A stretch of 64,000 nucleotides of DNA, taken from the NCBI RefSeq assembly GCF_020781975.1, contig NZ_JAJGNI010000002.1, forward strand, positions 62,001-126,000, written 5' to 3'. Positions 23,808 through 33,228 of the stretch are shown here, piece after piece. How positions within the stretch are numbered: the first letter of the stretch is position 1; each line of letters opens with the position of its first letter. The notes under the pieces are model-generated. The model was not told the DNA's origin. It worked only from the letters and a program-made list of their open reading frames with translations, and did no database searches. Origin of the DNA: Microbacterium schleiferi (lineage in GTDB: Bacteria > Actinomycetota > Actinomycetes > Actinomycetales > Microbacteriaceae). The translations under genes and the position numbers were made by a program.

Positions 23808-25058
23808 ATGGACATGCTGCGATTTGCGACCGCTGGTTCGGTCGACGACGGCAAGAGCACGCTCATTGGCCGTCTGCTGTATGACTCGAAGTCGATCTTC
23901 GAAGACCAGCTCGAGAGTGTCGAAGCGACGAGCAAGGCCCGTGGCGACGAGTACGCCGACCTCTCCTTGCTGACTGATGGCCTGCGCGCAGAGCGCGAGC
24001 AGGGCATCACGATCGACGTCGCCTACCGCTACTTCGCCACCCCCAAGCGAAAGTTCATCATCGCCGACACCCCTGGCCACGCGCAGTACACGCGCAACAT
24101 GGTCACGGGAGCGTCGACGGCAGACCTCGCGATCGTGTTGGTGGATGCCCGCAAGGGTGTGCTTGAGCAGAGCCGCCGCCACGCGACGATCGCGTCGCTG
24201 CTGCGCGTGCCGCACATCGTGCTCGCCGTGAACAAGATGGACCTCGTCGACTGGTCTCAGGAGGTCTTCGAGTCGATCCGCGATGAGTTCTTCGCCTTCG
24301 CGTCGAAGCTCAACATAACCGACATGACGGCGATCCCCCTGTCGGCTCTCGCTGGCGACAATGTGGTGAACCGCTCCGAGAACATGCCCTGGTATGAGGG
24401 CACTTCTCTCATGCATCACCTCGAGAACGTCTACATCGCGAGCGACCGCAACCTGCAGGATGTTCGCTTCCCGGTGCAGTACGTCATTCGCCCCCAGCAG
24501 AGCGCGCACCGCGACTACCGCGGGTACGCCGGCCAGGTCGCGAGTGGTGTCATGAAGATCGGCGACGAGGTTCTCGTGCTGCCGAGCGGCCTCTCGTCGA
24601 AGATCGTCGGCATCGACACCGCCGACGGCCCGGTCGACGAGGCGTTCCCGCCGATGTCCGTGACCGTCCGCCTGGCTGACGACATCGACATCTCGCGCGG
24701 TGACGTGATCTGCCGCAAGGGCAACCACCCTGAGGTCAGTCAGGACATCGACGCGATGGTGTGCTGGATGGATGACGTCCCTCTTACTGTCGGCCAGAAG
24801 CTCTCGATCCTCCACACCACCCGCGCTGCGCGTGCCGTGGTGAAGGAGATCTCCTACGAGCTCGACGTGAACACCCTTCACCGCACGGAGATGGCGAGCG
24901 AACTCGGGCTCAACTCGATCGGTCGCGTGAAGCTCCGCACGACGACACCACTCGTAGCAGATGAGTACGTCCGTAACAGGACGATGGGGGCGTTCGTGCT
25001 GATCAACGAGGCAACGAACCGAACCGTCGGCGCCGGCACGATAACGGCGGCGGACTAG
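23808..25058 (+). CDS. cysN: sulfate adenylyltransferase subunit 1 (GTPase)
   Basis: A 416-residue translation-factor-like GTPase. G1 is AGSVDDGKSTLIGRLLYDSK, G3 is DTPGHAQYTRNMVTGAS and G4 is NKMDLVD; the beta-barrel domains follow. GTP hydrolysis drives APS formation by CysD. There is no C-terminal APS kinase fusion as in many CysNC proteins, in accord with the separate cysC gene on the other strand. The gene ends only 4 nt before the first glycosyltransferase gene, so sulfate activation and EPS assembly genes may share a transcript. Confidence 0.97.
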   Translation: MDMLRFATAGSVDDGKSTLIGRLLYDSKSIFEDQLESVEATSKARGDEYADLSLLTDGLRAEREQGITIDVAYRYFATPKRKFIIADTPGHAQYTRNMVTGASTADLAIVLVDARKGVLEQSRRHATIASLLRVPHIVLAVNKMDLVDWSQEVFESIRDEFFAFASKLNITDMTAIPLSALAGDNVVNRSENMPWYEGTSLMHHLENVYIASDRNLQDVRFPVQYVIRPQQSAHRDYRGYAGQVASGVMKIGDEVLVLPSGLSSKIVGIDTADGPVDEAFPPMSVTVRLADDIDISRGDVICRKGNHPEVSQDIDAMVCWMDDVPLTVGQKLSILHTTRAARAVVKEISYELDVNTLHRTEMASELGLNSIGRVKLRTTTPLVADEYVRNRTMGAFVLINEATNRTVGAGTITAAD

Positions 25059-25062
25059 AGCA

Positions 25063-26253
25063 GTGGCCGGGCCCACCGGGAGCCGCGACATTCAAAGCAA
25101 GAGCGGCTCCCGAAAGGTTGTGATCAACGGCAGGTTTCTCTGTCAGCCGGTAACTGGCGTGCAACGGGTCGCGATCGAGTATCTCCACGCGATCGACTCC
25201 CTGCTCGCAGCGGGCGAACTCGGTGATATTGATGTCGAGGTTGTCGTGCCTGCCTCCTCACCTCTTCTAACGACGCCCGCGCTCAGGCAAATCAAGGTCA
25301 CGCCCCACGGTCGCTATTCAGGCCACCTCTGGGAACAGCTTGAACTAGCCCGGTACGCCCGCGGTAGCGACCTCATCTGCTTCGGGAACGTCGCACCGGC
25401 TCTTTCGCTCTTCTCTACCCGCACCAGAGTCCTAACGATGGTCCACGACCTGTCCTTCGTCTACTTCCCGAAGGCATACAACTGGCGATTCCGTTGGTTG
25501 TACCGAGTTCTCGTCCCGCTAGCGCTAAGACGCTCCGACGTGACAGTCACAGTTGCCGAAGTCGAAAGAGAATCAATACTCCGCCACTACAAGCTTGAAC
25601 GGAAGTCCGCGGATCTCCACGTTCTCCAGAACGGTGCACTGCGAGAGGGCGTCTCGAAAAACACGCCGCTGCAGGCGTATGCCGAACGCGCTCCCGAGAT
25701 TCTTTATGTGGGGTCGCTGACTCGACGCAAGAACGCGGAGAATCTCCTCATCGCGGCAAGCACCCTTGTAGAGCAGGAAGACACGGATTTCGTTGTCATC
25801 GGCGCCAATGGGCACAATTTTTCATCTGCTGTTGGAGGGGCCGCCTACCCGCCCGAGTTCCGATTCCTTGGGCAGATCGACGACGCATCAGCGGTATACG
25901 CCCACATGCGTAGCGCCCGCCTCTTCCTTTTCCCTTCCCTCTACGAGGCCTCCCCGTTGCCTCCGATCGAGGCGATGGCAAATGGCTGCCCGGTCGTCGC
26001 GGCCGATATCCCGAGCATTCGTGAGCGCTGTGGGGATGCCGTGCTGTACTGCGATCCGCATCGCCCCGAGTCAATCGCTCACGTCGCGACTGAGCTGTTG
26101 ACGGATCATGCACTCTGGAATCAGATGCAGCAGAGGGGGCTCGAGAAAGCATCACAGTACTCATGGAGCAAGCAAGCTCAGAGGCTGATGGCCTTCCTCG
26201 ATGACGCCGCTCACCCCGCAGGCGCTCCCCGCTCGAGTCCAACCGGAGCCTAG
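25063..26253 (+). CDS. glycosyltransferase, GT4-like (first)
   Basis: A 396-residue GT-B glycosyltransferase. The N-lobe starts VVINGRFLCQPVTGVQRVAI, a form seen in GT4 enzymes of O-antigen and EPS loci. The C-lobe has ILYVGSLTRRKNAENLLIAA and the E-x7-E nucleotide-sugar motif around YEASPLPPIEAMANGCPVV. It should add one sugar to the lipid-linked EPS repeat unit on the cytoplasmic side. The GTG start 4 nt after cysN couples it to the PAPS genes. From this gene on the DNA is visibly less GC-rich than before. The donor sugar cannot be told. Confidence 0.88.
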   Translation: MAGPTGSRDIQSKSGSRKVVINGRFLCQPVTGVQRVAIEYLHAIDSLLAAGELGDIDVEVVVPASSPLLTTPALRQIKVTPHGRYSGHLWEQLELARYARGSDLICFGNVAPALSLFSTRTRVLTMVHDLSFVYFPKAYNWRFRWLYRVLVPLALRRSDVTVTVAEVERESILRHYKLERKSADLHVLQNGALREGVSKNTPLQAYAERAPEILYVGSLTRRKNAENLLIAASTLVEQEDTDFVVIGANGHNFSSAVGGAAYPPEFRFLGQIDDASAVYAHMRSARLFLFPSLYEASPLPPIEAMANGCPVVAADIPSIRERCGDAVLYCDPHRPESIAHVATELLTDHALWNQMQQRGLEKASQYSWSKQAQRLMAFLDDAAHPAGAPRSSPTGA

Positions 26254-26255
26254 CT

Positions 26256-27374
26256 ATGGCGAGCGATGCAGTGCCCCAAGTTCGAATCATCCACGAGACG
26301 GACCCACGAAAGTACTACCCGGCGATCTTCCGTCTCGCAGCCGAGGGAAGAATCACGATCGTCGGCGCCAACCGTTACAGCGTCGTGAAGGACTTCGTAC
26401 GAACCTCGGTGCGAACCAAAGACTCGCTCATTACCCGTCTGCGACGGACAGCTTCGGATCTTGCGCTCCGCCTCAAGCTTCCCTTCCTCCGGGACGAAGT
26501 CATCGTCATCGGATTCGCTCCGTGGGACTGGCGCATCCTGCTCTACGGCGCGCTTCCGCGGAAAAACAGAGTCGTCTACCACACGTCCCGCATACGCTGG
26601 GAGCGCCACACGACCCCGCACCAGTATGGCCCGCTGACGGGATTGTTCCAGCGGCTCTGGATCAGGTTTCTTCGCCACGCGAACGTGCAGATCGTTGCGG
26701 TCCTGGACGAAGTGCGCGACGACATCGTCACCCGTTTCGGCGTCGATGCCAGGGTCATACCCCACGCGGTTCCGGACGAGTTCTTCGAGGCGAGAAAGCC
26801 TTCGGCCCCCTCAACCCTACCGCTGCGAATCATCTACGTCGGTGAGCTGTCCGAGAAGAAGGGTGTGCGCGATCTTCTCGAGGCAGCACCCACGTGGACA
26901 AGTACACACGTCACCGTCGTAGGCGACGGGCCGTTACGGCCACTCTGCGAGGCGGCCGCAACCCAGGGCGCCATAACCCTGCTCGACCCCATCTGGGAGC
27001 GTTCGAGGCTCGCCCAGGTGATGGCGGAGCACGACCTCCTCGTCCTGCTCTCAAAGCGGGAAGGCGTCTGGGAGGAACTGTTCGGGATCGTTCTGACGGA
27101 AGCAATGGCCGCTGGGTTAGGCGTTATCGCAACCGACCATGTGGGGCCGCGGTCAATCTTGCACAAGAGCAACCTTGGTAACCTGTTCACTGAAGGAGAT
27201 AGTGCCGGCGTTGCCGAGCTCATCACGCGACTTGCGCGAGATCCTGCCGAGCTAGAGCGCTTCAAGTCCCAGCACTACGCCATGGCAGATGATTACCGAA
27301 TCAACCACATTGCCGCAGAATGGCAGTCAGTGATGCTGGGCGAGACGGTGTTGCAGGAGCCCCGCAGTGACTGA
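26256..27374 (+). CDS. glycosyltransferase, GT4-like (second)
   Basis: A 372-residue GT-B protein. The C-terminal half carries LRIIYVGELSEKKGVRDLLE and the E-x7-E motif in LFGIVLTEAMAAGLGVIAT, typical of GT4. The N-lobe is less conserved (VRIIHETDPRKYYPAIFRLA). It starts 3 nt after the previous gene's stop and overlaps the polymerase gene by 8 bp, so it is firmly in the EPS operon. Predicted to extend the repeat unit; specificity unknown. Confidence 0.85.
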   Translation: MASDAVPQVRIIHETDPRKYYPAIFRLAAEGRITIVGANRYSVVKDFVRTSVRTKDSLITRLRRTASDLALRLKLPFLRDEVIVIGFAPWDWRILLYGALPRKNRVVYHTSRIRWERHTTPHQYGPLTGLFQRLWIRFLRHANVQIVAVLDEVRDDIVTRFGVDARVIPHAVPDEFFEARKPSAPSTLPLRIIYVGELSEKKGVRDLLEAAPTWTSTHVTVVGDGPLRPLCEAAATQGAITLLDPIWERSRLAQVMAEHDLLVLLSKREGVWEELFGIVLTEAMAAGLGVIATDHVGPRSILHKSNLGNLFTEGDSAGVAELITRLARDPAELERFKSQHYAMADDYRINHIAAEWQSVMLGETVLQEPRSD

Positions 27375-28848
27375 TGTGATCGCGCGAGTCCTGCAAGGCT
27401 GCGGGGTCGTTCTACTCGTTGTGACGCTGTTGGCTTCGACCATCAGCGATTCATATGGCAGCCTCGGGGTTGCCAGCGGCGCATACTTGGCCGCCAATGT
27501 GGCCCTATTCGCGTACATTGTTCTGCATTCTCGACGCGGTGGCGTTTCGCTGATAACCGGCTTCTTCTTCCTCTTCTTCATCGCGATACCCGCATACCTG
27601 CAAATCGACGCAGGCGTGTTTCCCTTCAACTCGAGCTACGCCTGGCAACAGCTACTCACCGGTTTCGCGATTTTTTCCGTCGCGCAACTCGCATATCTCG
27701 TCGCCGAAATGCAGGTCGACAGCTCCCGCCCCACTCGGATTCGGGCGCTCGGTCAAGAGATGAGGGCACCGTTCTTCCGCAAAGCCAGCGTCGCAATCCT
27801 TCTCGCGAATGTGGCAATCATTGCCTTCGTCGGCTCACGCCTCTTTCTCACCCGGACGGAGCGTGGGGGCGAGATCGCGAGTGCCGAGGGTGGGTGGCTG
27901 CAGTTGCTGTTCATCGGCCGGTCAATCAGTCTCGTCGGCGTGCTCATCTGCCTTCAGCTCTTGATCGGCGACACAGAAAGCCGGAGAAGCAGCGGATTTC
28001 GGCTCGTGGCACTACTCAGCTTTGCAACCTTCCTAATGCTCAACTATCCGCCCGGACTCTCTCGCTTTCAGCTGCTCGGCTCTGTGATTGCAATCGTGGC
28101 CGTGCTCACGTCGTTCTTCCGCAGATCACGCAAAGTGCTATTCGCATTGATAGCACCTGTCTTTCTCTTGCTGTTCTTCCCGACGATCAAAGCGCTAGGC
28201 AACGGCGGCGAGATTGACATTGCTGGAGCAGTCGGGCGTGACGTCGGCAATTACTTGCTGGGCGTCGATTTCGATGGCTTCAAACAGACCGTCGACTCCT
28301 GGATCTACGTCGACCGCTTCGACGTCCTCAGATGGGGAGAGAACTTCCTCGGCGCCGCACTCTTCTGGGTGCCGCGTGACCTCTGGCCAGGCAAGCCTGT
28401 GGACTCGGGGGGTATCGTCTCAGGCGCGCTGGGCTACAGGTATACCAACGTCTCCAACCCGCTACCCGCCGAGGCCTACCTCAGTTTCGGATACGTCGGA
28501 GTGCTCCTGGTTTTTATCCTTCTCGGGCTCATCGTCACGCGAGTCGAGCGCCGCGCCCTCGTCGCAGGGACAGCTGGCATCATGACGAGCAGCGCCCTCC
28601 TTCTAGCGCTGATGATGGGCTTCGCAACGATCGTGCTACGCGGAGCCCTCAACGGAGTCGCACCCATGTTTCTATCCGCGTTCCTCTTGTACGCGATGTT
28701 GATGGCGCTACAATCCATGACTTCAGAGCGGCCCCGCAGCCGGGCAACGACCCGAGCGGGAAGAGATACGAACTCACTGTTCGGGGACGCACGCAGCCCC
28801 CAGCTGAAATCAGAAAGAGCCGAACTGGCTAGTTGGAACAGACGGTAG
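27367..28848 (+). CDS. Wzy-like repeat-unit polymerase
   Basis: A 493-residue integral membrane protein with about twelve hydrophobic segments and a long extracytoplasmic loop between roughly residues 285 and 370 (including WGENFLGAALFWVPRDLWPG). This topology, and the RDLWPGKPVDSGG loop with Arg and Asp residues, is that of O-antigen/EPS polymerases, which join undecaprenyl-linked repeat units outside the membrane. The GTG start overlaps the preceding glycosyltransferase. The 3' end overlaps the convergent gene by 20 bp. Sequence is too variable in this family for more than a functional class call. Confidence 0.82.
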   Translation: MTDVIARVLQGCGVVLLVVTLLASTISDSYGSLGVASGAYLAANVALFAYIVLHSRRGGVSLITGFFFLFFIAIPAYLQIDAGVFPFNSSYAWQQLLTGFAIFSVAQLAYLVAEMQVDSSRPTRIRALGQEMRAPFFRKASVAILLANVAIIAFVGSRLFLTRTERGGEIASAEGGWLQLLFIGRSISLVGVLICLQLLIGDTESRRSSGFRLVALLSFATFLMLNYPPGLSRFQLLGSVIAIVAVLTSFFRRSRKVLFALIAPVFLLLFFPTIKALGNGGEIDIAGAVGRDVGNYLLGVDFDGFKQTVDSWIYVDRFDVLRWGENFLGAALFWVPRDLWPGKPVDSGGIVSGALGYRYTNVSNPLPAEAYLSFGYVGVLLVFILLGLIVTRVERRALVAGTAGIMTSSALLLALMMGFATIVLRGALNGVAPMFLSAFLLYAMLMALQSMTSERPRSRATTRAGRDTNSLFGDARSPQLKSERAELASWNRR

Positions 28849-29944
28849 CGGCCAGTGATGCTGCGAACTCTGCGGGTCCGGCGAGCTCGATAGGTTCGCG
28901 AGGGTGCTCCTGCGAAGACGTCACCGCCTCCGTAAGCGCCGCACGGAGCCCCGTAAGCGACAACTCGGAGTAAATCGCCCGGTACCCGAGAGGCGCAATC
29001 GCCTCACGAAGAGACTGGTTCCCGGCCGCGACAACGTAAGTACCAACCGAAGCCGCCTTGCCAAAGATACCGCTCGGCGCGTCATGGGAATATGCAGTGA
29101 CCGCCACGTCAACCGCAGCGATGGCGAAATCGAGCTCCGCATCGGTCAGAAAGCGGTCCTCAAGATGGACCGTCACCCCCCGGGCACGCGCAGCATCCAG
29201 GGACACAGCAAGCTCAGCGCTGTATGCGGGCGCGACGCGTCCAGCGAGAAGGACTCCAATGCGCTGCGGGTCTTCGATCGCCGCCGCGGCATCGAGCACT
29301 CGTGTGACGTTCTTGCGCGCATTCAGAGCACCGAGAAGCCCGATCCAGACGCGACCATCCGATGAACCGACGACGGGCTCGAGAAACCCTGGCGTTCCAG
29401 AGTCCGCCCGATGCGTTAGCTCGACGGGGTCAGGCGCTGCCTGGAAGCCTCTCCACACGTAGTTGTCAGCGGGCGGCCGCGATGGTGCGAGGACTCGAAC
29501 TCTCCCCCCCTGTGACGAGAGAGAGACGACAGTACGCTTCAACCGCGAGCCAAGCCCCCCTCCCGGTCCCGGCACCCGCATCACCAAGACTCCGACTCGC
29601 CTGGACGCTCGTCCAAGCGTCCAGAGGAGCGCGAGCGTCTTGTCCCCTTCCGGCAGAAGCACGCGAGCCTCGGGGTGCTCCTTGAGCACCTGACGAAGGC
29701 ACTGCAGTACCCAGAGCTGGTAGCGCAGGGTCCCCACATGCTGCCGAACCCCGAGATCGACAACTGCAGGATGAGGGACATCCGCAAATCTCGCCTGGAA
29801 CTCGTCCGAGACGAGAGCTTTGCTTGCGGTAGCAAGAGCGAACCGTTTGCCTTCAGCGAGACACCAGTCGTACAGCCAACGCGCGTACTGCATTCGGTGC
29901 CCTGTGTGATTCGGTTCGACGACGATCACCATCTCGGACGTCAT
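28829..29944 (-). CDS. glycosyltransferase, GT-B fold (third)
   Basis: About 371 residues from ATG 29944 (MTSEMVIVVEPNHTGHRMQY), chosen because GGGAG lies 7 nt upstream; longer starts exist. The C-terminal half shows WIGLLGALNARKNVTRVLDA and APSGIFGKAASVGTYVVAAG, the usual GT4-like nucleotide-sugar site in a divergent form (Gly-Lys in place of the second Glu). It lies in reverse orientation inside the EPS block, convergent with and overlapping wzy by 20 bp. Probable role: addition of a side or branch sugar. Confidence 0.78.
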   Translation of the reverse strand: MTSEMVIVVEPNHTGHRMQYARWLYDWCLAEGKRFALATASKALVSDEFQARFADVPHPAVVDLGVRQHVGTLRYQLWVLQCLRQVLKEHPEARVLLPEGDKTLALLWTLGRASRRVGVLVMRVPGPGGGLGSRLKRTVVSLSSQGGRVRVLAPSRPPADNYVWRGFQAAPDPVELTHRADSGTPGFLEPVVGSSDGRVWIGLLGALNARKNVTRVLDAAAAIEDPQRIGVLLAGRVAPAYSAELAVSLDAARARGVTVHLEDRFLTDAELDFAIAAVDVAVTAYSHDAPSGIFGKAASVGTYVVAAGNQSLREAIAPLGYRAIYSELSLTGLRAALTEAVTSSQEHPREPIELAGPAEFAASLAATVCSN

Positions 29945-30120
29945 CGACATTCTCCCTAGGTTTGGCAAGTAGCTGACGGCTACCTCGGCACCAGATACTC
30001 CGCGATTCTTAGAATGCTTCTATGACCATGCTACGAGACTCGGCGTGGGGCCAGTCCCGCCGCCGAACTCGCGGTATTCAGGAAATACGGGCGTTACGAC
30101 GCAGCCAATAGAATCACCGG

Positions 30121-31293
30121 GTGTCGCATGATCAGGACCAAGACAGAAGCCTCGCCCCCGAGCTGAACGGGGAGCGAACTGCCGCACTCGCTGGCTCAGC
30201 CCGTGGTGACGACCGGCACCGCGCTTCCGTCACGATCGCGCACGACTATTTGACTCAATCGGGTGGCGCGGAGCGCGTCGCGTTGGAACTGGCGCGAATT
30301 TTCAAGCCGGAGGAGTTCGTTACTTCCGTCTATACGCCCAACACCACATTCCAAGGGTTTGACGACTTCCGAATTCGGCAGTCCTTCCTGAGGCGTCTCC
30401 GAGCGCTCCACAGCGACGTAAGAAGGGCGCTGCCGCTTCTCCCGGTTGCTTGGTCGACGCTGGCACCAATCGAAACACAACTCGTGATCTGCAGCTCATC
30501 GGGGTGGTCGCATGGGGTTCGAACTCGATCAGGAGGAGCAAAGATCGTGTACTGCCATAATCCAGCACGATGGCTCTACCAGCGAGAAGACTACGTCCTG
30601 GATCAGTCGCGGCTAGTGCGAGTTGCGCTCTCTGTGTTGCGACCATTCCTGCTCTTCTGGGACCGGCGGAGCGCCCGTTCGGCGGATCTTTACATCGCGA
30701 ACTCCAGTTCGGTAGCAGCACGGGTTAAGGAGGCGTACGGCATCACGCCACAGGTGATACACCCGCCAGTCGCCATTGACCCGTCGGGTGAGCGTCAGGC
30801 AGTTGCCGTCGAGCCAGGCTACTTTCTCTCGGTGGGTCGCGCGCGCGGCTACAAAGGCGCCGATCTCCTCGTGTCGGCGTTCCGGAACCTCCCTTCGCAC
30901 CGACTTGTGCTCGTCGGCGCGCGCTCGGATACCGATCTTCCCGCAAACGTAGAAGCCGTAGGACGGGTGTCGGAAGCTGAACTGCGGTGGCTCTACGCGA
31001 ACGCGCGAGCCCTCGTATCCGTGTCCCACGAGGACTTCGGCCTTACACCGATCGAAGCTAACTCGCTTGGCACCCCCGCACTGTTGCTAAGGAGCGGCGG
31101 CTTCCTGGACTCAACTGCCGAGGGCGTGTCGGGGTCGTTCATCGACCAACCCACTGTTGAGTCGATTGTTGATGCGGTGGAGTCTTTTCCAGAGACATGG
31201 GACCACGAGGAGATTAAACGCCACGCGGAGAAGTTCTCGCCCGAGAGCTTCGCCGAGCAGATTAAGGCTGCGGTCGCCTCGGTTGCTCGTTGA
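30121..31293 (+). CDS. glycosyltransferase, GT4 mannosyltransferase-like (fourth)
   Basis: A 390-residue GT4 enzyme. Close to the N-terminus, after an extra hydrophilic stretch of about 35 residues, is IAHDYLTQSGGAERVALELA, typical of WbaZ-like mannosyl- or rhamnosyl-transferases. CHNPARWLYQREDYV, FLSVGRARGYKGADLLVSAF and the E-x7-E motif in SHEDFGLTPIEANSLGTPAL follow. GTG start at 30121. It overlaps the next gene region (sulfotransferase) closely and starts a rightward unit after a 176-bp gap. GDP-mannose or GDP-fucose are plausible donors given gmd and fcl, but this is inference. Confidence 0.87.
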   Translation: MSHDQDQDRSLAPELNGERTAALAGSARGDDRHRASVTIAHDYLTQSGGAERVALELARIFKPEEFVTSVYTPNTTFQGFDDFRIRQSFLRRLRALHSDVRRALPLLPVAWSTLAPIETQLVICSSSGWSHGVRTRSGGAKIVYCHNPARWLYQREDYVLDQSRLVRVALSVLRPFLLFWDRRSARSADLYIANSSSVAARVKEAYGITPQVIHPPVAIDPSGERQAVAVEPGYFLSVGRARGYKGADLLVSAFRNLPSHRLVLVGARSDTDLPANVEAVGRVSEAELRWLYANARALVSVSHEDFGLTPIEANSLGTPALLLRSGGFLDSTAEGVSGSFIDQPTVESIVDAVESFPETWDHEEIKRHAEKFSPESFAEQIKAAVASVAR

Positions 31294-31316
31294 ATCACCA
31301 CTTGCGCAGGAAGAAG

Positions 31317-32303
31317 ATGATGGCTACTGAGATTTCCGACGAGAACGAGGAGCGTAGCCCGCTCCGCACCGGGCACAAGAAGCGGTTTGTGCTCGTGACG
31401 GGTATGCCTCGGTCGGGCACTACCCCGATCGGCACCATTCTCAGTGCAGCCCCCCGCGCGTCCTACGTGTACGAACCGTTCAACGCCGACAGCGGCATGC
31501 GCGGAATCGACGTGTACTTCCAAGGCCCGATCGCGTCAACGGCGGAGAGTGACTTGCTCACCCAGATCCGCAGCGTTCTGCGGCTCCAGATGAAGCTGAA
31601 ACCGGGTGCTTACGAGACCGACCGAGGCGTCCGCGCCCTGGCGAAGAATGTCATCGGTGGGCACACGAAGCTTTCTTACCTCCGGTGCAAGCTGGACCCC
31701 CGCGTGTCCACGGTCATATGGAAAGACCCCTTCGCGTCCCTCCTCGTGCCGTACCTAACTCGGGTCGAGCGGGTGCCCGCTGTGATCACCGTTCGATCGC
31801 CGTATGCCGTCGCCGCAAGCTTCAAGCGACTCGGTTGGGGGTTCGACCTGCGTCATCTCCACGATCAGATTCGACTCGATGCACCCACAATCCCCCTGCC
31901 TCCGGAGAGCGTGGTTGTAGACCCCAAGGCGGACAGCGTGGCCAACGCAGCTGGCCTTTGGACGCTTCTTTACGGCTATCTTGCGCGGGCGACCGCCGAC
32001 GATCCCTTGGTGTCGTGGGTCGATGTGGCCGCAGTTATCCGCGACCCGATGCCCGCATACCGCAAAGTCTTCGCGCGCGCGGGTCTCGAGTTCACCGCCC
32101 GCGTCGAGGCAAAGATTCATGACACCTATAAGGACGAGGGCACGGACGAACCAGCCGTGGGTCGCGCCCATGACCGTCACCGGAACGTCCAGAGTTCGAG
32201 CGAATACTGGAGAGGTCTCCTCTCGGACGAGGATATTCGGAAGGTTGACGCAATAACCCTGGGGACGACAGATCTCGTCAATGAGCGGATCAGGTCGGCG
32301 TAA
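31317..32303 (+). CDS. PAPS-dependent sulfotransferase (first)
   Basis: About 328 residues. Near the N-terminus is the PAPS 5'-phosphosulfate loop VLVTGMPRSGTTPIGTIL, and ITVRSPYAVAASFKRLGW supplies the 3'-phosphate-binding Arg/Ser region, so both halves of the cofactor site are recognisable. Such enzymes move sulfate from PAPS to a sugar hydroxyl. The start is ATG 31317 or 31320 after AGGAAG; a TTG at 31290 overlapping the previous gene is possible but has no ribosome site. It directly follows a glycosyltransferase, as expected if it modifies the sugar added by that enzyme or the finished repeat unit. Location is cytoplasmic since PAPS is cytosolic. Confidence 0.85.
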   Translation: MMATEISDENEERSPLRTGHKKRFVLVTGMPRSGTTPIGTILSAAPRASYVYEPFNADSGMRGIDVYFQGPIASTAESDLLTQIRSVLRLQMKLKPGAYETDRGVRALAKNVIGGHTKLSYLRCKLDPRVSTVIWKDPFASLLVPYLTRVERVPAVITVRSPYAVAASFKRLGWGFDLRHLHDQIRLDAPTIPLPPESVVVDPKADSVANAAGLWTLLYGYLARATADDPLVSWVDVAAVIRDPMPAYRKVFARAGLEFTARVEAKIHDTYKDEGTDEPAVGRAHDRHRNVQSSSEYWRGLLSDEDIRKVDAITLGTTDLVNERIRSA

Positions 32304-32328
32304 TTCTGCGGGGCAAGAACCGCGCAGG

Positions 32329-33213
32329 TTACGAGAAGTCCCAGTCAACCGCGGACGCCGGAGCAACCCTGTCCAGAAGCGCCCGGTCAGCAGAGTATAT
32401 GTCCGATAGGTACTGGGCGATGTCGGGCTCAAGTTCCGCGGGACGCCGGCCGTGATCGGCCAGCAACTCCGCAGATCGCGTGATCGCATTGCCCGCGGCG
32501 CGCCTCAAACGGCTGTTCGCGGGAAGCCGTCGCGTTGAGTCTGGTACGGCTTGGGTCTTCAACCGGTGCCCGGCCGCATACATCGCGATGAAGCGGTCGT
32601 CGTAGAGCCCCACGTTGCGGTCAGCAATCGTGCTCGGCAAGCCGTGGCCCGGATTGTCAACTCCCAGGTGGGCGCAGCAAGCCGCAAGCGCTCCGGCAAG
32701 GTCCCTTCGTACAAAAGACTGTGAAAGCACGAGGAACCGCTCCGATGGAAACCGCTCGTGCCAGGCTCCGAGATACTTCCCATACTGGCCGTAGGTTATT
32801 AGCGATCGAGACTGGCTCTTGACACCCCGGTCGAAGTCCTCGAGTGATCTACGGAGACCCGCATTGAGTCCCTCCGCCGGCACGTGGGCGTGTCTGGCGA
32901 GGTGATAATAGGCCGAGACCGCTCGCGAAATCGGCTCGCGAAGAACCACAATCAATTTCACATCTGGGCAAGCGCTAGCGACGCGGTTGATGATGTCCGA
33001 GCGACACAATGCGTCTGGCCTCTTGATCCCCGCCACTCGCTGCCGGACGCCTTTGCCTGGGAAGCTGAGCCAGGGTTTGGACGCGTAGTCCGGGTCCTCG
33101 AAGAACGGGCTCTCGCCGACCGGAAGGAACACGTCCGGTACGGCAGATAGAGCAGCCTGCAACGAAGAAGTTGCCGCCTTCTGAGCGCCAATAATAAAGA
33201 AGTCCAGTGTCAT
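32329..33213 (-). CDS. sulfotransferase, heparan-type domain (second)
   Basis: A 294-residue Sulfotransfer_1 protein. MTLDFFIIGAQKAATSSLQA contains the PAPS loop (GAQKAATSSL) seen in heparan/chondroitin-type sulfotransferases, and VVLREPISRAVSAYYHLARH is the conserved 3'-phosphate motif (R-x7-S). SERFLVLSQSF (the LLSyE-like region) follows. It is clearly different from the other two sulfotransferases in this locus. It lies 15 bp downstream of the flippase gene in the same leftward unit and converges on the first sulfotransferase. Substrate is predicted to be a sugar of the EPS repeat. Confidence 0.9.
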   Translation of the reverse strand: MTLDFFIIGAQKAATSSLQAALSAVPDVFLPVGESPFFEDPDYASKPWLSFPGKGVRQRVAGIKRPDALCRSDIINRVASACPDVKLIVVLREPISRAVSAYYHLARHAHVPAEGLNAGLRRSLEDFDRGVKSQSRSLITYGQYGKYLGAWHERFPSERFLVLSQSFVRRDLAGALAACCAHLGVDNPGHGLPSTIADRNVGLYDDRFIAMYAAGHRLKTQAVPDSTRRLPANSRLRRAAGNAITRSAELLADHGRRPAELEPDIAQYLSDIYSADRALLDRVAPASAVDWDFS

Positions 33214-33228
33214 CTCGTCTCGTCTCCG

